Source of the DNA: Ancylobacter vacuolatus
GTDB taxonomy: Bacteria; Pseudomonadota; Alphaproteobacteria; Rhizobiales; Xanthobacteraceae
Assembly (NCBI RefSeq): GCF_030813595.1
Contig: NZ_JAUSUH010000001.1
Location: 310,001 to 374,000 of the forward strand
Length of the DNA stretch: 64,000 bases
Direction of reading: 5' to 3'
Positions 10,435-19,489 of this stretch are shown here, piece after piece; the first letter of the stretch is position 1, and every line of letters starts with the position of its first letter. A model generated the notes under the pieces. That model was not told where the DNA came from. It did not search any database and saw only the letters and a program-made list of their open reading frames with translations. Made by a program: the position numbers and the translations under genes.

Positions 10435-11547
10435 ATGACCGGAACCACGTCTGACGCCTCCCTGATGGCGGCGGCGCTGAGCATCGGCCGGCGCGAGCGC
10501 GGCCACACCTGGCCGAATCCCGCCGTCGGCGCGCTGGTCGTGCGCGAAGGACCGCGTGGGCCGCGTGTGCTGGGCCGGGGCTGGACGTCGCTTGGGGGAC
10601 GCCCCCACGCCGAGCCGCAGGCGTTGGCCCAGGCCGGGGAGGGGGCACGGGGCGCCACGCTCTATGTGACGCTGGAGCCCTGCTCGCATCATGGCGGCAC
10701 GCCGCCCTGCGTCAACGCGATACGGGCTGCGGGCATCGCCCGTGTGGTTGCTGCCGTTCAGGACCCCGATTTCCGTGTCGCCGGCCGGGGCTTCGCCATT
10801 CTGCGCGAGGCTGGAATCGCGGTCGAAGTTGGCACCGGCGCGGCGCAGGCTCTGGTTGACCATGCCGGGCACATTCGCCGCGTCACCGAGGGGCGCCCCC
10901 ATATCATGCTCAAGGTGGCCGTCTCCGCCGACGGCAAGGTTGGGCTGGCGGGGCGCCGTCCGGTGGCGATCACTGGCCCGGCAACGCGCGACCGGGTTCA
11001 CATGCTGCGCGCCACCCATGACGCGGTGCTCACCGGCATCGGAACGGTGATCGCCGACGACCCGCTGCTCACCTGCCGCCTGCCGGGAATGTCGCATCGC
11101 TCGCCTCTGCGCATCGTGCTCGATGCGGATCTGCGCCTGCCGCCGACCAGCGCGCTCGCCCGCAGCCTTGATGTCGCTCCGCTGTGGATCGTCGCCGCCG
11201 AGGACGCGCCGGCGGCGCCCGAAGCGACATTGGGGGGCATGGGTATCGAGGTGATGCGCGTGCGCCGCCGCCCCGATGGCTGCCTCGATCTCAACGACAC
11301 GCTTAAGCTGCTGGCCCTGCGCGGCCTGACGCGCGTCATGGTGGAAGCCGGTCCGCGCCTCGCCTCATCATTCGTCGATGCGGGGCTGGTCGACGAGGTG
11401 AACCTGTTCGAGGCACCGCTGGCGCTGGGAAGCGGCGCACTTGATGCGCTGGAGGGACTGCCGCTTTCCGCCCTGAGCGACTATCTCTGCGTGGTGGAAG
11501 AGGAACAGTATGGCGCGGACCATCTGCGCATCATGAGGCGTCGCTAG
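10435..11547 (+). CDS. ribD: Bifunctional diaminohydroxyphosphoribosylaminopyrimidine deaminase / 5-amino-6-(5-phosphoribosylamino)uracil reductase
   Basis: Second and third steps of riboflavin synthesis. 370 residues from MTGTTSDASL. The N-terminal deaminase has zinc ligands in GRPHAEPQAL (H58, catalytic E60) and EPCSHHGGTPPC (C83, C92); the C-terminal reductase starts about residue 155 (HIMLKVAVSADGKVGLAGRR). A GTG at 10381 would extend the frame by 18 residues into nrdR; the ATG at 10435 fits the family start and leaves no overlap. The ribE start codon comes 1 bp after its stop. Confidence 0.95.
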   Translation: MTGTTSDASLMAAALSIGRRERGHTWPNPAVGALVVREGPRGPRVLGRGWTSLGGRPHAEPQALAQAGEGARGATLYVTLEPCSHHGGTPPCVNAIRAAGIARVVAAVQDPDFRVAGRGFAILREAGIAVEVGTGAAQALVDHAGHIRRVTEGRPHIMLKVAVSADGKVGLAGRRPVAITGPATRDRVHMLRATHDAVLTGIGTVIADDPLLTCRLPGMSHRSPLRIVLDADLRLPPTSALARSLDVAPLWIVAAEDAPAAPEATLGGMGIEVMRVRRRPDGCLDLNDTLKLLALRGLTRVMVEAGPRLASSFVDAGLVDEVNLFEAPLALGSGALDALEGLPLSALSDYLCVVEEEQYGADHLRIMRRR

Positions 11548-11548
11548 A

Positions 11549-12139
11549 ATGTTCACCGGCATCGTTACCGACATAGGCACCCTGCGCGCGGTCGAACCCC
11601 GCCACGATGTGCGGCGGCTGACCATCGCCACGCGTTACGACACGTCCGGCATCGAACTCGGCGCCTCCATTGCCTGCTCGGGCGTGTGCCTCACCGTCGT
11701 TGCGCTTCAGCCTGACGCCTTCGATGTCGAGGCGGCGCCGGAAACGCTGGCTGTCACCACGGCGGGAGACTGGACCGCCGGGCAGCGGCTTAACCTCGAA
11801 CGCGCGCTGAAGATCGGTGACGAACTCGGCGGCCACATCGTCCAGGGCCATGTCGACGGCGTCGCGCAGGTGCTGGCACGCGAGGATCTGGGGGAGACGA
11901 CGCGCTTCACCTTCGACGCACCGGCCGCGCTGGCGCCCTTCATCGCCATGAAGGGCTCGGTGACGCTCGACGGCACGTCGCTGACGGTTAACGAGGTCGA
12001 CGGCACCCGCTTCTCCTGTCTGCTCATCCCGCACACCCTTGCCAACACCACCTGGGACGCGGTGAGGGCGGGAGGGCGTGTCAATATCGAAGTCGACATG
12101 ATGGCCCGTTACGCCGCGCGGCTTGCGGAGTTCCGTTGA
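11549..12139 (+). CDS. ribE: Riboflavin synthase, alpha subunit
   Basis: Dismutates two 6,7-dimethyl-8-ribityllumazine molecules to riboflavin. 196 residues with two lumazine-binding repeats. It starts MFTGIVTDIGTLRAVEPR; SIACSGVCLTVV lies in the first repeat and GHIVQGHVDGVAQV marks the start of the second, followed by VTLDGTSLTVNEV. It sits between ribD and ribH in a tight operon. No FMN riboswitch is visible in the short gaps of this cluster. Confidence 0.97.
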   Translation: MFTGIVTDIGTLRAVEPRHDVRRLTIATRYDTSGIELGASIACSGVCLTVVALQPDAFDVEAAPETLAVTTAGDWTAGQRLNLERALKIGDELGGHIVQGHVDGVAQVLAREDLGETTRFTFDAPAALAPFIAMKGSVTLDGTSLTVNEVDGTRFSCLLIPHTLANTTWDAVRAGGRVNIEVDMMARYAARLAEFR

Positions 12140-12181
12140 CGCCTGTACGTCGTCGGCTCTGTCAGTTCATGAGGTAACACC

Positions 12182-12676
12182 ATGGCGAGCCCCCGCCCGC
12201 CGCGCGCATCTGATGCCGCCGATACCATGCCGCTTGCCGGCGAACGGGTTCTCGTCGTCGAAGCGCGCTTCTACGACGACATCGCCGACGAGCTTCTGGC
12301 CGGCGCGCTTGGCGCCATCAAGGCTGCCGGGGCGCATGCGGAGGTCATCTCCATGCCCGGGGCCCTGGAAATTCCGGTCGCCGCCGCCATCGCTCTCGAC
12401 GCCGCGGCCGCTTCCGGCAAACCCTATGACGCCGTTGTGGCGCTTGGCTGCGTCGTGCGCGGCGAGACCTACCATTTCGAGGTCGTCGCCGGCGAATCGT
12501 CGCGCGCGCTGATGGACCTGGCGGTTGCCCGCAAGGTGCCGCTCGGCAATGGCATCCTCACCGTCGAGACCGACGAGCAGGCCTGGGTCCGGGCCCGGGT
12601 TTCGGAAGGCAACAAGGGCGCCGGCGCGGCCGAGGCGGCACTGGCGCTGCTTCGCCTCAAACGCCTGGTCGGGTGA
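12182..12676 (+). CDS. ribH: 6,7-dimethyl-8-ribityllumazine synthase
   Basis: Penultimate step of riboflavin synthesis; usually forms pentamers or 60-mer capsids. 164 residues. Family motifs are [31 protein letters not shown] and [13 protein letters not shown], whose His is the catalytic base. Its N-terminus is about 20 residues longer than minimal RibH, which is common in alphaproteobacteria. The end overlaps the possible GTG start of nusB. Confidence 0.96.
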   Translation: MASPRPPRASDAADTMPLAGERVLVVEARFYDDIADELLAGALGAIKAAGAHAEVISMPGALEIPVAAAIALDAAAASGKPYDAVVALGCVVRGETYHFEVVAGESSRALMDLAVARKVPLGNGILTVETDEQAWVRARVSEGNKGAGAAEAALALLRLKRLVG

Positions 12677-12681
12677 GCACC

Positions 12682-13176
12682 ATGGCCACCGACGACAAAC
12701 CGACCATCAAGACCGCCGGCCACAAGCCGGTGCGCAAGAGCGCGGCCCGGCTCAACGCCGTCCAGGCGCTGTACCAGATGGACCTTGCGGCGACGCCGCT
12801 TTCGGAGATCCTCGCCCAGTTCGAAAGCCACTGGATCGGACAGGAGATCGAAGGCGACGAAATCGCGAGCGCCGACCTCACCCTGTTTCGCGACATTGTC
12901 GGCGGCGTGGTGCGCGAGCAGCGGGCCGTCGACACGCTGCTGGACGCCGCGCTGGTCCATGGCTGGCCGCTCAAGCGCATCGAAGCGGTGCTGCGGGCCA
13001 CCCTACGGGCCGGGACCTATGAACTTTCCGAGCGCCCGGACGTTCCTGCCCGTGTGGTCATCGCTGAATATGTAAATGTTGCCGCGGCCTTCCTCGATCG
13101 AGAGGAGACCGGCATGGTGAATGCGGTGCTCGACGGCATTGCGCGGGAGAAGCGGCCGGCCGATTTCACCGGCTAG
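12682..13176 (+). CDS. nusB: Transcription antitermination factor NusB
   Basis: Binds boxA RNA with NusE (S10) and supports rRNA antitermination. 164 residues from MATDDKPTIKT; a basic N-terminal tail precedes the helical NusB core (RKSAARLNAVQALYQMD at about residues 20-36, ATLRAGTYEL near 110). A GTG at 12673 overlapping the ribH stop is the alternative start and would add three residues. Position after ribH is standard, and thiL starts 13 bp downstream. Confidence 0.95.
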   Translation: MATDDKPTIKTAGHKPVRKSAARLNAVQALYQMDLAATPLSEILAQFESHWIGQEIEGDEIASADLTLFRDIVGGVVREQRAVDTLLDAALVHGWPLKRIEAVLRATLRAGTYELSERPDVPARVVIAEYVNVAAAFLDREETGMVNAVLDGIAREKRPADFTG

Positions 13177-13189
13177 ACGGGAGCAGGCG

Positions 13190-14200
13190 ATGGCGGACGG
13201 TTCCAGCGGCGCAAGGCCGTCCGGCGAAGATGCGCTGATCGCCCGGCTGTTCGCGCCAATCGCCACTCATGCCGGGGCGCTGGGCCTTAAGGACGACGCC
13301 GCTCTCCTCAGCGTTCCAGCCGGACATGAACTGGTACTGACCAAGGACGCGCTGGTGGCCGGCGTGCATTTCTTCGCCGACGATCCGCCGGAAGCGATCG
13401 CCCGCAAGGCGATGCGGGTCAACCTGTCCGATCTTGCCGCCAAGGGCGCCCGCCCGCTGGGCGTGATGCTCGCCTTCGCCATCCCCCCCGACATGGACGC
13501 CAGCGCGCTCGATGCGTTCGCCCGCGGCATCGGCGCCGACGCTGCGCTGTACGACGCGCCGCTGCTGGGCGGCGACACGGTGCGAACCCCGGGGCCGTTC
13601 ACCGTCTCCCTCACCGCCATCGGCGCCGTGCCGACGGGTGAAATGGTCCGCCGCACGGACGCTCGGGCCGGCCAGGCCATCGTGGTCAGCGGCACCATCG
13701 GCGATGCGGCCCTCGGCCTTGCCTTGCGGCTGGAGCCGGAGCGACCGGGACTTGCGGCATTGAGCGAGGAGGAGCGCGCCTTTCTTCTCGACCGTTACCT
13801 GCTGCCTCGCCCGCGCCTTCCGTTGATCCGCGCGCTGCGGGAACATGCCAGCGCAGCGATGGACGTCTCGGACGGGCTGGTGGGCGATCTCGCCAAGATG
13901 CTGGCGGCCTCCGGCATCGGCGGCGAGATCGACGCGGCGCGCGTTCCGCTCAGTCCCGCCGCCCGGCGGGCGGTTGAGGCGGAGCCGGCCCTGCTCGAGG
14001 TGGCACTCACCGGCGGCGACGATTACGAAATTCTCGCCGCCGTGCCACATCACGCGCTCAGCCGGTTCCACACTGTGGCGACCACAGCCGGCATTGGCGT
14101 GTCCGTGATCGGGCACACGGTGGAGGGGCAGGGCCTCACGGTCCGCGATGGCGAGGGCGCGCCGCTGTCCTTCGCCCAAGGCAGCTTCAGCCATTTCTGA
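13190..14200 (+). CDS. thiL: Thiamine-monophosphate kinase
   Basis: Phosphorylates thiamine monophosphate to thiamine pyrophosphate. 336 residues of the PurM/ThiL fold. Recognisable parts are LKDDAALLSVPAGHELVLTK (the metal-binding aspartates), MRVNLSDLAAKGARPLG, LLGGDTVRTPGPF, AMDVSDGLVGDLAKML and TGGDDYEIL. The ATG at 13190 follows a GGAGCAGG ribosome-binding sequence. It ends the glyA-to-thiL cluster. Confidence 0.96.
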   Translation: MADGSSGARPSGEDALIARLFAPIATHAGALGLKDDAALLSVPAGHELVLTKDALVAGVHFFADDPPEAIARKAMRVNLSDLAAKGARPLGVMLAFAIPPDMDASALDAFARGIGADAALYDAPLLGGDTVRTPGPFTVSLTAIGAVPTGEMVRRTDARAGQAIVVSGTIGDAALGLALRLEPERPGLAALSEEERAFLLDRYLLPRPRLPLIRALREHASAAMDVSDGLVGDLAKMLAASGIGGEIDAARVPLSPAARRAVEAEPALLEVALTGGDDYEILAAVPHHALSRFHTVATTAGIGVSVIGHTVEGQGLTVRDGEGAPLSFAQGSFSHF

Positions 14201-14309
14201 CAAGCCCCGCCGAAGGTTGGGTGATTCCACGATTGCCTGTGGCACGCCATCGACCTAGCCTCGCAGCCAGACGCCGGACTATCCGGCGCTGGTTACGGGA
14301 ACAGCCAAA

Positions 14310-15074
14310 ATGAAAATCGCCAGGATACTGCTCGCGGCCGCCGCTCTCGCCATCGGGGCGGGGGGCGCCCAGGCCGAGATGAAGAAGGTTCGCATCGGCA
14401 CTGAGGGCGCCTATCCGCCCTTCAATTCGGTCGACTCGGCGGGCAAGCTCGTCGGCTTCGACATCGAGATCGGCGAAGCGCTGTGCGCCAAGATGAAGGC
14501 GGAATGCACCTTCGTGGCGCAAGATTGGGATGGCATCATCCCCGCGCTGCTCGCCAAGAAATACGACCTCATCCTCGCCTCGATGTCGATCACCGACGAG
14601 CGCAAGGAGAAGGTGTCCTTCACCATTCCGTACTACCTGACGCCGGGCAGCTTCATCGCCCCCAAGGACACCAAGATCACCGACATCGCCCCTGCGGCGC
14701 TGAAGGGAAAGACCATCGGCGCGCAGTCCTCGACCACCGGCGCGACCTATCTCGAAGACAAGTACAAGGATGCCGAGATCAAGCTCTACCCGACGCAGGA
14801 CGAGGCCAATGCCGACCTCGCCGCCGGCCGACTCGATGCCGTGCTGGCCGACAAGTTCGTGCTCTATGAATGGCTGGAGAAGTCCACCGACGGCAAGTGC
14901 TGCAAATTCGTCGGGCCGGACCTCAAGGACGTGAACCCCCAGGGCACCGGCATCGCCGTGCGCAAGGAGGACAACGAACTGCGGGAGTCGCTGAACAAGG
15001 CGATCAAGGAGATCGTGGCCGACGGCACCTTCGCCAAGATCAACGCCAAGTACTTCCCGTTCCCGATCAACTGA
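14310..15074 (+). CDS. Periplasmic amino-acid-binding protein of an ABC transporter
   Basis: 254 residues with a signal peptide (MKIARILLAAAALAIGAGGA, cleavage probably after AQA at about residue 22). The mature part is a type-II solute-binding protein of the lysine/arginine/ornithine/histidine group: RIGTEGAYPPFNSVDSAGKL, VGFDIEIGEALCAKM, CTFVAQDWDGIIPALLAKKY and GAQSSTTGATYLEDKY. A Cys pair near residues 62 and 69 resembles the disulfide of LAO-binding proteins. No permease or ATPase gene is adjacent, so it must work with a system elsewhere. A hairpin follows the stop codon. Confidence 0.9.
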   Translation: MKIARILLAAAALAIGAGGAQAEMKKVRIGTEGAYPPFNSVDSAGKLVGFDIEIGEALCAKMKAECTFVAQDWDGIIPALLAKKYDLILASMSITDERKEKVSFTIPYYLTPGSFIAPKDTKITDIAPAALKGKTIGAQSSTTGATYLEDKYKDAEIKLYPTQDEANADLAAGRLDAVLADKFVLYEWLEKSTDGKCCKFVGPDLKDVNPQGTGIAVRKEDNELRESLNKAIKEIVADGTFAKINAKYFPFPIN

Positions 15075-15080
15075 CCCCGT

Positions 15081-15113
15081 GTCGGGTGGCGCGGACTCCC
15101 GCCGCCCGACGCT
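15081..15113 (+). terminator. Probable terminator hairpin after the amino-acid-binding protein gene
   Basis: Left arm 15081-15091 pairs with 15100-15110 over 11 bp with one G-U pair around an 8-base loop, starting 7 bp after the stop codon. Only three Ts follow, so termination strength is uncertain. Confidence 0.5.
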
Positions 15114-15171
15114 TTCGCCGCCCATTGCCTGTGTTCACCTCGCTGCCCCTTTCGCCTCCTGCAGGTTCATC

Positions 15172-16413
15172 ATGAAGACCGACACTATCGTGCTCGGCGC
15201 CGGCATCGTCGGCACCAGCGTCGCCCATCACCTTGCGCAGCGGGGACGCTCCGTCGTTCTGGTCGACCGACGCGGTCCCGGCGAGGAGACCTCCTACGGC
15301 AATGCCGGGCTGGTAGAGCGGGCGTCGATCTACCCCGTCGCCTTCCCGCGCAAGATTTCGGCGCTTGTCGAGGTGGCGCTCGGGCGCAACCCGGGCGCGA
15401 ACTACCATTGGGACGCGCTGCTGCGCCTAGCGCCGTGGATGTTCGCCTATTGGCGCGCTTCCGCGCCGGCCCGCTTGCTCGACTATGCCCGGCATATGGA
15501 GAAGCTGCTCGCCTTCACGGTGGACGAGCATGACCGCCTCGCCCGTGCCGCCGGCGCCACCCATTTCTTCCGCGACGGCGGCTGGCTGAAGCTCTACCGC
15601 ACGGCGGCCGGCCTCGATGTCGAGCGCAGCGAATTCCCGCTGGCCCATTCCTATGGCCTCAGCGCGCGCGAAATCAGCGTCGACGAGGCGCTGGCGATGG
15701 AGCCGTCGCTGCGCCCGGTGTTCAACGGCGCGGTCATTTGGTCGGACCCGCATTCGGTGTCGAGCCCGGGCGGAGTGACGCAGGCCTACGCCGCCCATTT
15801 CGCCGAACTCGGCGGACAGGTGCGCAAGGGCGACGCCCTCAGCCTCGCCCGGCTTGGCTCCGGCTGGGCGGTGATGACGGACGAGGGCAGCGTCGAGGCG
15901 CCGGAAGTGGTGGTCGCTTTGGGCCCTTGGTCGATGGACCTGCTTCGCCCGTTCGGCGTCAAGCTGCCGCTTCAGGTCAAGCGCGGCTACCACATGCATT
16001 ACCATGCCGAGGGTGGCGCCTCGCTCTCGCGCCCGGTGCTGGACGAGGAGGGGGGCTATGTCATCACGCCGATGGTCGGCGGCATCCGCCTGACCACAGG
16101 TGTCGAATTCGCACGCCGCGACGCGCCTAAGACCCCTGTGCAACTCGACAAGACCGAGGTTCTTGCGCGGGGCCTGTTTCCGCTCGGCGCGCGAGCGGAG
16201 CCGGAGCCGTGGATGGGAAGCCGTCCGGCGTTTCCGGACATGCTGCCGGTGATCGGGCCGGCGCCAGGGCAGAATGGCATGTGGCTCGCCATCGGCCACC
16301 AGCATCTGGGCTTCACGCTCGGGCCGATCACCGGCCGCCTTCTGGCGGAGATGATGAACGGCGAGGTGCCCTGCACCGACCCGGCGCCGTTCTCAGCCGA
16401 CCGTTTCGGCTGA
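15172..16413 (+). CDS. FAD-dependent D-amino acid dehydrogenase-like oxidoreductase
   Basis: 413-residue DAO/DadA-family flavoprotein. The FAD-binding Rossmann motif is at the N-terminus (TIVLGAGIVGTSVAHHLAQR), and the C-terminal FAD contact is PVIGPAPGQNGMWLAIGHQHLGF. The family oxidises D-amino acids or secondary amines and passes electrons to the quinone pool. The start at 15172 fits the beginning of the Rossmann fold; a longer frame from 15079 runs through the upstream hairpin. Following an amino-acid-binding protein hints at an amino acid as substrate (inference). Confidence 0.85.
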   Translation: MKTDTIVLGAGIVGTSVAHHLAQRGRSVVLVDRRGPGEETSYGNAGLVERASIYPVAFPRKISALVEVALGRNPGANYHWDALLRLAPWMFAYWRASAPARLLDYARHMEKLLAFTVDEHDRLARAAGATHFFRDGGWLKLYRTAAGLDVERSEFPLAHSYGLSAREISVDEALAMEPSLRPVFNGAVIWSDPHSVSSPGGVTQAYAAHFAELGGQVRKGDALSLARLGSGWAVMTDEGSVEAPEVVVALGPWSMDLLRPFGVKLPLQVKRGYHMHYHAEGGASLSRPVLDEEGGYVITPMVGGIRLTTGVEFARRDAPKTPVQLDKTEVLARGLFPLGARAEPEPWMGSRPAFPDMLPVIGPAPGQNGMWLAIGHQHLGFTLGPITGRLLAEMMNGEVPCTDPAPFSADRFG

Positions 16414-16432
16414 GCGGCGCGCTACGCCCGGT

Positions 16433-16969
16433 TCACAGGCCGGGGGTGAACGTGGTGGCGTTGAAGATCTGCCCCATCAGCGAAACCTCCGTGCCGCCGG
16501 TCGGCGTCGTCCGGCTGATGAAGTCGAACACCTTGCCATCCTTCAGGCCATAATCGGCGACCCGAGTGACGCGCTTGTCCTTGGGGTCGAAATAGACCGC
16601 GATCACCCGCTGATTGGTAATCTCCGGCCGCAGGAACATCACTTTCTTAGCCTTCTGCGAGATATAGTAGAACACTTCGCCGTCGACGGTGGCGACGGTC
16701 GAGGGTGTCCCGAGCACCAGCAACACCTGCTCCTGGCTCGATCCGACCGGGATCTGCTCCAGTGCCTCCGGAGCGATGACGTAGCCGCGCTGCTGTTCCT
16801 GCACGAAGCCGGTGGGCGAGCGGGGAAGCCCCATGCTGGCCGTCGCCATCGGCATGTCGCCGGAGCAGCCGGTGAGGCCCACCATCGCCACGCCGGCAAC
16901 CGCCAGCGAGGCCCGGGCGGCGATCCGGGTGCCGGGAGCCTTGTTCCGCGTCGCGCGCGTCGATGCCAT
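16433..16969 (-). CDS. bamE: Outer membrane protein assembly factor BamE (SmpA/OmlA)
   Basis: Lipoprotein of the BAM complex that inserts beta-barrel proteins. 178 residues: basic N-terminus, signal segment AARASLAVAGVAMVGLTGCS with lipobox LTGC, then the BamE core IPVGSSQEQVLLVLGTPSTV with the conserved Pro-Ser-Thr turn, and YYISQKAKKVMFLRPEI. The C-terminal tail (DFISRTTPTGGTEVSLMGQI) is typical of alphaproteobacteria. Starts further upstream exist, but the signal peptide fits 16969. It is divergent from the Cbp3-like gene. Confidence 0.9.
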   Translation of the reverse strand: MASTRATRNKAPGTRIAARASLAVAGVAMVGLTGCSGDMPMATASMGLPRSPTGFVQEQQRGYVIAPEALEQIPVGSSQEQVLLVLGTPSTVATVDGEVFYYISQKAKKVMFLRPEITNQRVIAVYFDPKDKRVTRVADYGLKDGKVFDFISRTTPTGGTEVSLMGQIFNATTFTPGL

Positions 16970-17188
16970 CCACTCAACTCCGAAGCTCGTGCCGCCTCCG
17001 CCGGAAGGCGTTGCGACCATGGGCAGAAAGCACAGGGCGGGCCCCTGATGCAACCATCGACCACCCTCTCGCCGCGCCATCTCGGCACTGCGACGGACCG
17101 CGGGGTTGCCAGCGAAGGCCACCCGCGTTAACCCGCCAGCACGGCCGCATCCGCCGAGGCGGCAGCGGCAACGAGGCAGGAGCCGTCC

Positions 17189-17752
17189 ATGATTCTGCGT
17201 TTCTTCCGCCGGAATGACGGAGGCGAGACCATTCAGCGGCTCTATGGCGCGATCGTGGCGCATTCGCGCCAGCCTGTATTTTACACCGATTACGGCGTGC
17301 CCGACACCATTGAGGGCCGCTTCGAGATGATCCTCGTCCATGCCTTCCTGCTGTTTCATCGCCTCAAGGTCGAGAGCGAGGAGCGCCGCGGGCTCGGCCA
17401 GGGCGTCTTCGACGCCTTCTGCACCGACATGGACGCCAATCTCCGGGAGATGGGGGTTGGCGACCTGACCGTGCCGAAGAAGATGAAGAAGGTGGCCGAG
17501 GCCTTCTATGGCCGCATAGGCGCATATGAGGGGCCCCTTGAAGCAGGCGACATCGACGCGCTCTCGGCGGCGGTGCTGCGCAATGTCCACGGCTCAAAGC
17601 CGGCATGTGCGCATGAAGCGCGCGCCTTGGCACACTATATGATAGGAGCGGCGGCCGCGCTGCAGGCGGTTCCCTTCGCCAGCCTTGCCACCGGCGATTT
17701 CCCGCTGGCCCCGCCGGCCGCCATCGGCTCCACGGAGACAAACCCGTCATGA
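17189..17752 (+). CDS. Ubiquinol-cytochrome c chaperone (Cbp3/UQCC1 family)
   Basis: 187 residues. The core matches the Cbp3 domain, which helps synthesise or assemble cytochrome b of the bc1 complex: IVAHSRQPVFYTDYGVPDT, FEMILVHAFLLFHRLK, FDAFCTDMDANLREMGVGDL and KKMKKVAEAFYGR. A good AGGAG site lies 6 bp ahead of the ATG. The stop overlaps the start of the DUF177 gene by 4 bp, so the two are translationally coupled. A periplasmic or membrane function is not suggested; the protein is probably cytosolic. Confidence 0.88.
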   Translation: MILRFFRRNDGGETIQRLYGAIVAHSRQPVFYTDYGVPDTIEGRFEMILVHAFLLFHRLKVESEERRGLGQGVFDAFCTDMDANLREMGVGDLTVPKKMKKVAEAFYGRIGAYEGPLEAGDIDALSAAVLRNVHGSKPACAHEARALAHYMIGAAAALQAVPFASLATGDFPLAPPAAIGSTETNPS

Positions 17753-18288
17753 CCGACGCTTCGCCCCTTTCCAAGCCTGTACTCGTCGCCAGCCTGCCGG
17801 ACGATGGCCTGACCTTGAAGCTCGCGCCCGATGCCGCCGCCCGGGGCGCTTTGGCGAAGGATTTCGGCATTCCCGGCATTCCCTCTTTCACCGCCCTGGT
17901 CATTCTGACACCTGGCCGCGGCGCCACGGTCCGTGTCACCGGCCATGTCGATGCCGTCGTTACCCAGACCTGCGTGGTGACGCTGGAGGATTTCGACACC
18001 CGGGTGTCCGAGGAGATCGACGTCACCTTCGCCCCCGCCGAAAAGCTGCCGGAGATCCGCCCCGGCGCCGAAATCGACGTTTCCGAGCTCGACCTTCCCG
18101 ATCCGATCATTGATGGGACCATCGATGCCGGCGCGGTGGCGGCGGAATTCCTCGCCCTCGGCCTCGATCCCTATCCGCGCAAGCCCGATGCGCTCTTCGA
18201 AGGCCCGGCTGAGCCGGGACCCGAGGAGGTCTCGCCCTTCGCGGCGCTGGCCAAGCTGCGCGGAAGTGCCGGCGGGGATGCCGATTAG
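17749..18288 (+). CDS. DUF177/YceD family protein
   Basis: 179 residues of the YceD family, implicated in large-subunit rRNA accumulation together with L32. The family core is in the middle: VTGHVDAVVTQTCVVTLEDF, with VSEEIDVTFAP and the acidic patch VSELDLPDPIIDG, then LALGLDPYPRKPDA. Unlike many bacteria, rpmF does not follow it; the next gene is plsX after a 121-bp gap, the usual alphaproteobacterial layout. It overlaps the Cbp3 gene by ATGA. Confidence 0.85.
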   Translation: MTDASPLSKPVLVASLPDDGLTLKLAPDAAARGALAKDFGIPGIPSFTALVILTPGRGATVRVTGHVDAVVTQTCVVTLEDFDTRVSEEIDVTFAPAEKLPEIRPGAEIDVSELDLPDPIIDGTIDAGAVAAEFLALGLDPYPRKPDALFEGPAEPGPEEVSPFAALAKLRGSAGGDAD

Positions 18289-18409
18289 GACGGGGCATAA
18301 CGGGGAAATGCAACGACGCTATTGTCATGGCGGCTCAACTCGGGCATGCCGTCAGCGCGGCGCCGATGTCGCATCGCCGTCCCCCCGACCAATGAGACCT
18401 CGCCGCTAG

Positions 18410-19489
18410 ATGTCCTCGCCCGTTCGAATAGCGCTCGACGTCATGGGCGGCGACCATGGGCCTGACGTGGTCCTGCCCGGCGCCGAGATCGCGCTTACCC
18501 GCCATCCAGACATCGCCTTCCTGCTTTATGGCGACTCCGCTCGGATCCAAGAGTTGCTGAAGGGACGCCCGCGTTTGGCGGCGGCGAGCACGGTAGTGCA
18601 TACCGACGTCGTCGTGCGGATGGACGACAAGCCGAGCCAGGCATTGCGGCAGGGCCGGCGCGTCTCCTCCATGTGGCGCGCCATCGACGCGGTGCGGATG
18701 AAGGAGGCCGACTGCGCCGTCTCCGCCGGCAATACCGGCGCGCTGATGGCGATGGCTAAAGTTAACCTCAAGATGATGTCCGGCATCAGCCGTCCTGCGA
18801 TTGCCTGCCTGTGGCCGACCATGCGCGGCGAGAGCGTGGTGCTCGATGTCGGCGCCTCCATCGGCGCAACGGCGCAGCATCTGGTCGATATGGCCGTCAT
18901 GGGCGCGGCCATGGCCCGAATCGTCTTCGATATCGAACAGCCGACGGTCGGCTTGCTCAATATCGGCGTCGAGGAGATCAAAGGCGTCGAAGAGGTCAAG
19001 GACGCCGCCGCCGCCCTGCGCGTGGCGAAGCATCCGGGTCTGACCTATCACGGCTTTGTCGAGGGCGACGACATCGGTCAGGGCATTGTCGACGTGGTCG
19101 TCACAGAAGGCTTTTCCGGCAATATCGCGCTCAAGGCCGCCGAAGGCACCGCCAAGCAGGTTTCGGAGTTCCTGCGGGGAGCTATCAGCCGCAGTTTCAT
19201 CGCGAAGATCGGCTATCTGCTCGCGCGCGGCGCGTTCCGTGCGCTTCGCGACAAGCTAGATCCACGCAAGTCGAATGGCGGGGTGTTTCTCGGCCTCAAC
19301 GGCGTCGTGATCAAGAGCCATGGCGGAACCGATGCCGAAGGCTTCGCCTCGGCGGTCGATATCGGCTACGACATGGTTCGCTACCAGCTTCTCTCGCGCA
19401 TTGAAGCAGGGATGAATGACCGTCCGCAGGTCGGCCGTGCTGCCGCCGCGGATGCCTCCGCCTCTGACGAGCTACAGGTTTCATCGTGA
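18410..19489 (+). CDS. plsX: Phosphate acyltransferase PlsX
   Basis: Converts acyl-ACP to acyl-phosphate for phospholipid synthesis; peripheral to the inner membrane. 359 residues with [57 protein letters not shown] and [20 protein letters not shown]. The stop codon overlaps the GTG start of fabH (GTGA), linking phospholipid and fatty acid initiation. Confidence 0.97.
   Translation: MSSPVRIALDVMGGDHGPDVVLPGAEIALTRHPDIAFLLYGDSARIQELLKGRPRLAAASTVVHTDVVVRMDDKPSQALRQGRRVSSMWRAIDAVRMKEADCAVSAGNTGALMAMAKVNLKMMSGISRPAIACLWPTMRGESVVLDVGASIGATAQHLVDMAVMGAAMARIVFDIEQPTVGLLNIGVEEIKGVEEVKDAAAALRVAKHPGLTYHGFVEGDDIGQGIVDVVVTEGFSGNIALKAAEGTAKQVSEFLRGAISRSFIAKIGYLLARGAFRALRDKLDPRKSNGGVFLGLNGVVIKSHGGTDAEGFASAVDIGYDMVRYQLLSRIEAGMNDRPQVGRAAAADASASDELQVSS

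Noticed and set aside
8325-10658. 777-codon minus-strand open frame
   Set aside because: It is antisense to glyA, nrdR and ribD and has no family similarity.
9876-12181. FMN riboswitch for the riboflavin genes
   Set aside because: Gaps in the cluster are only a few to 42 bp and contain no RFN-element sequence.
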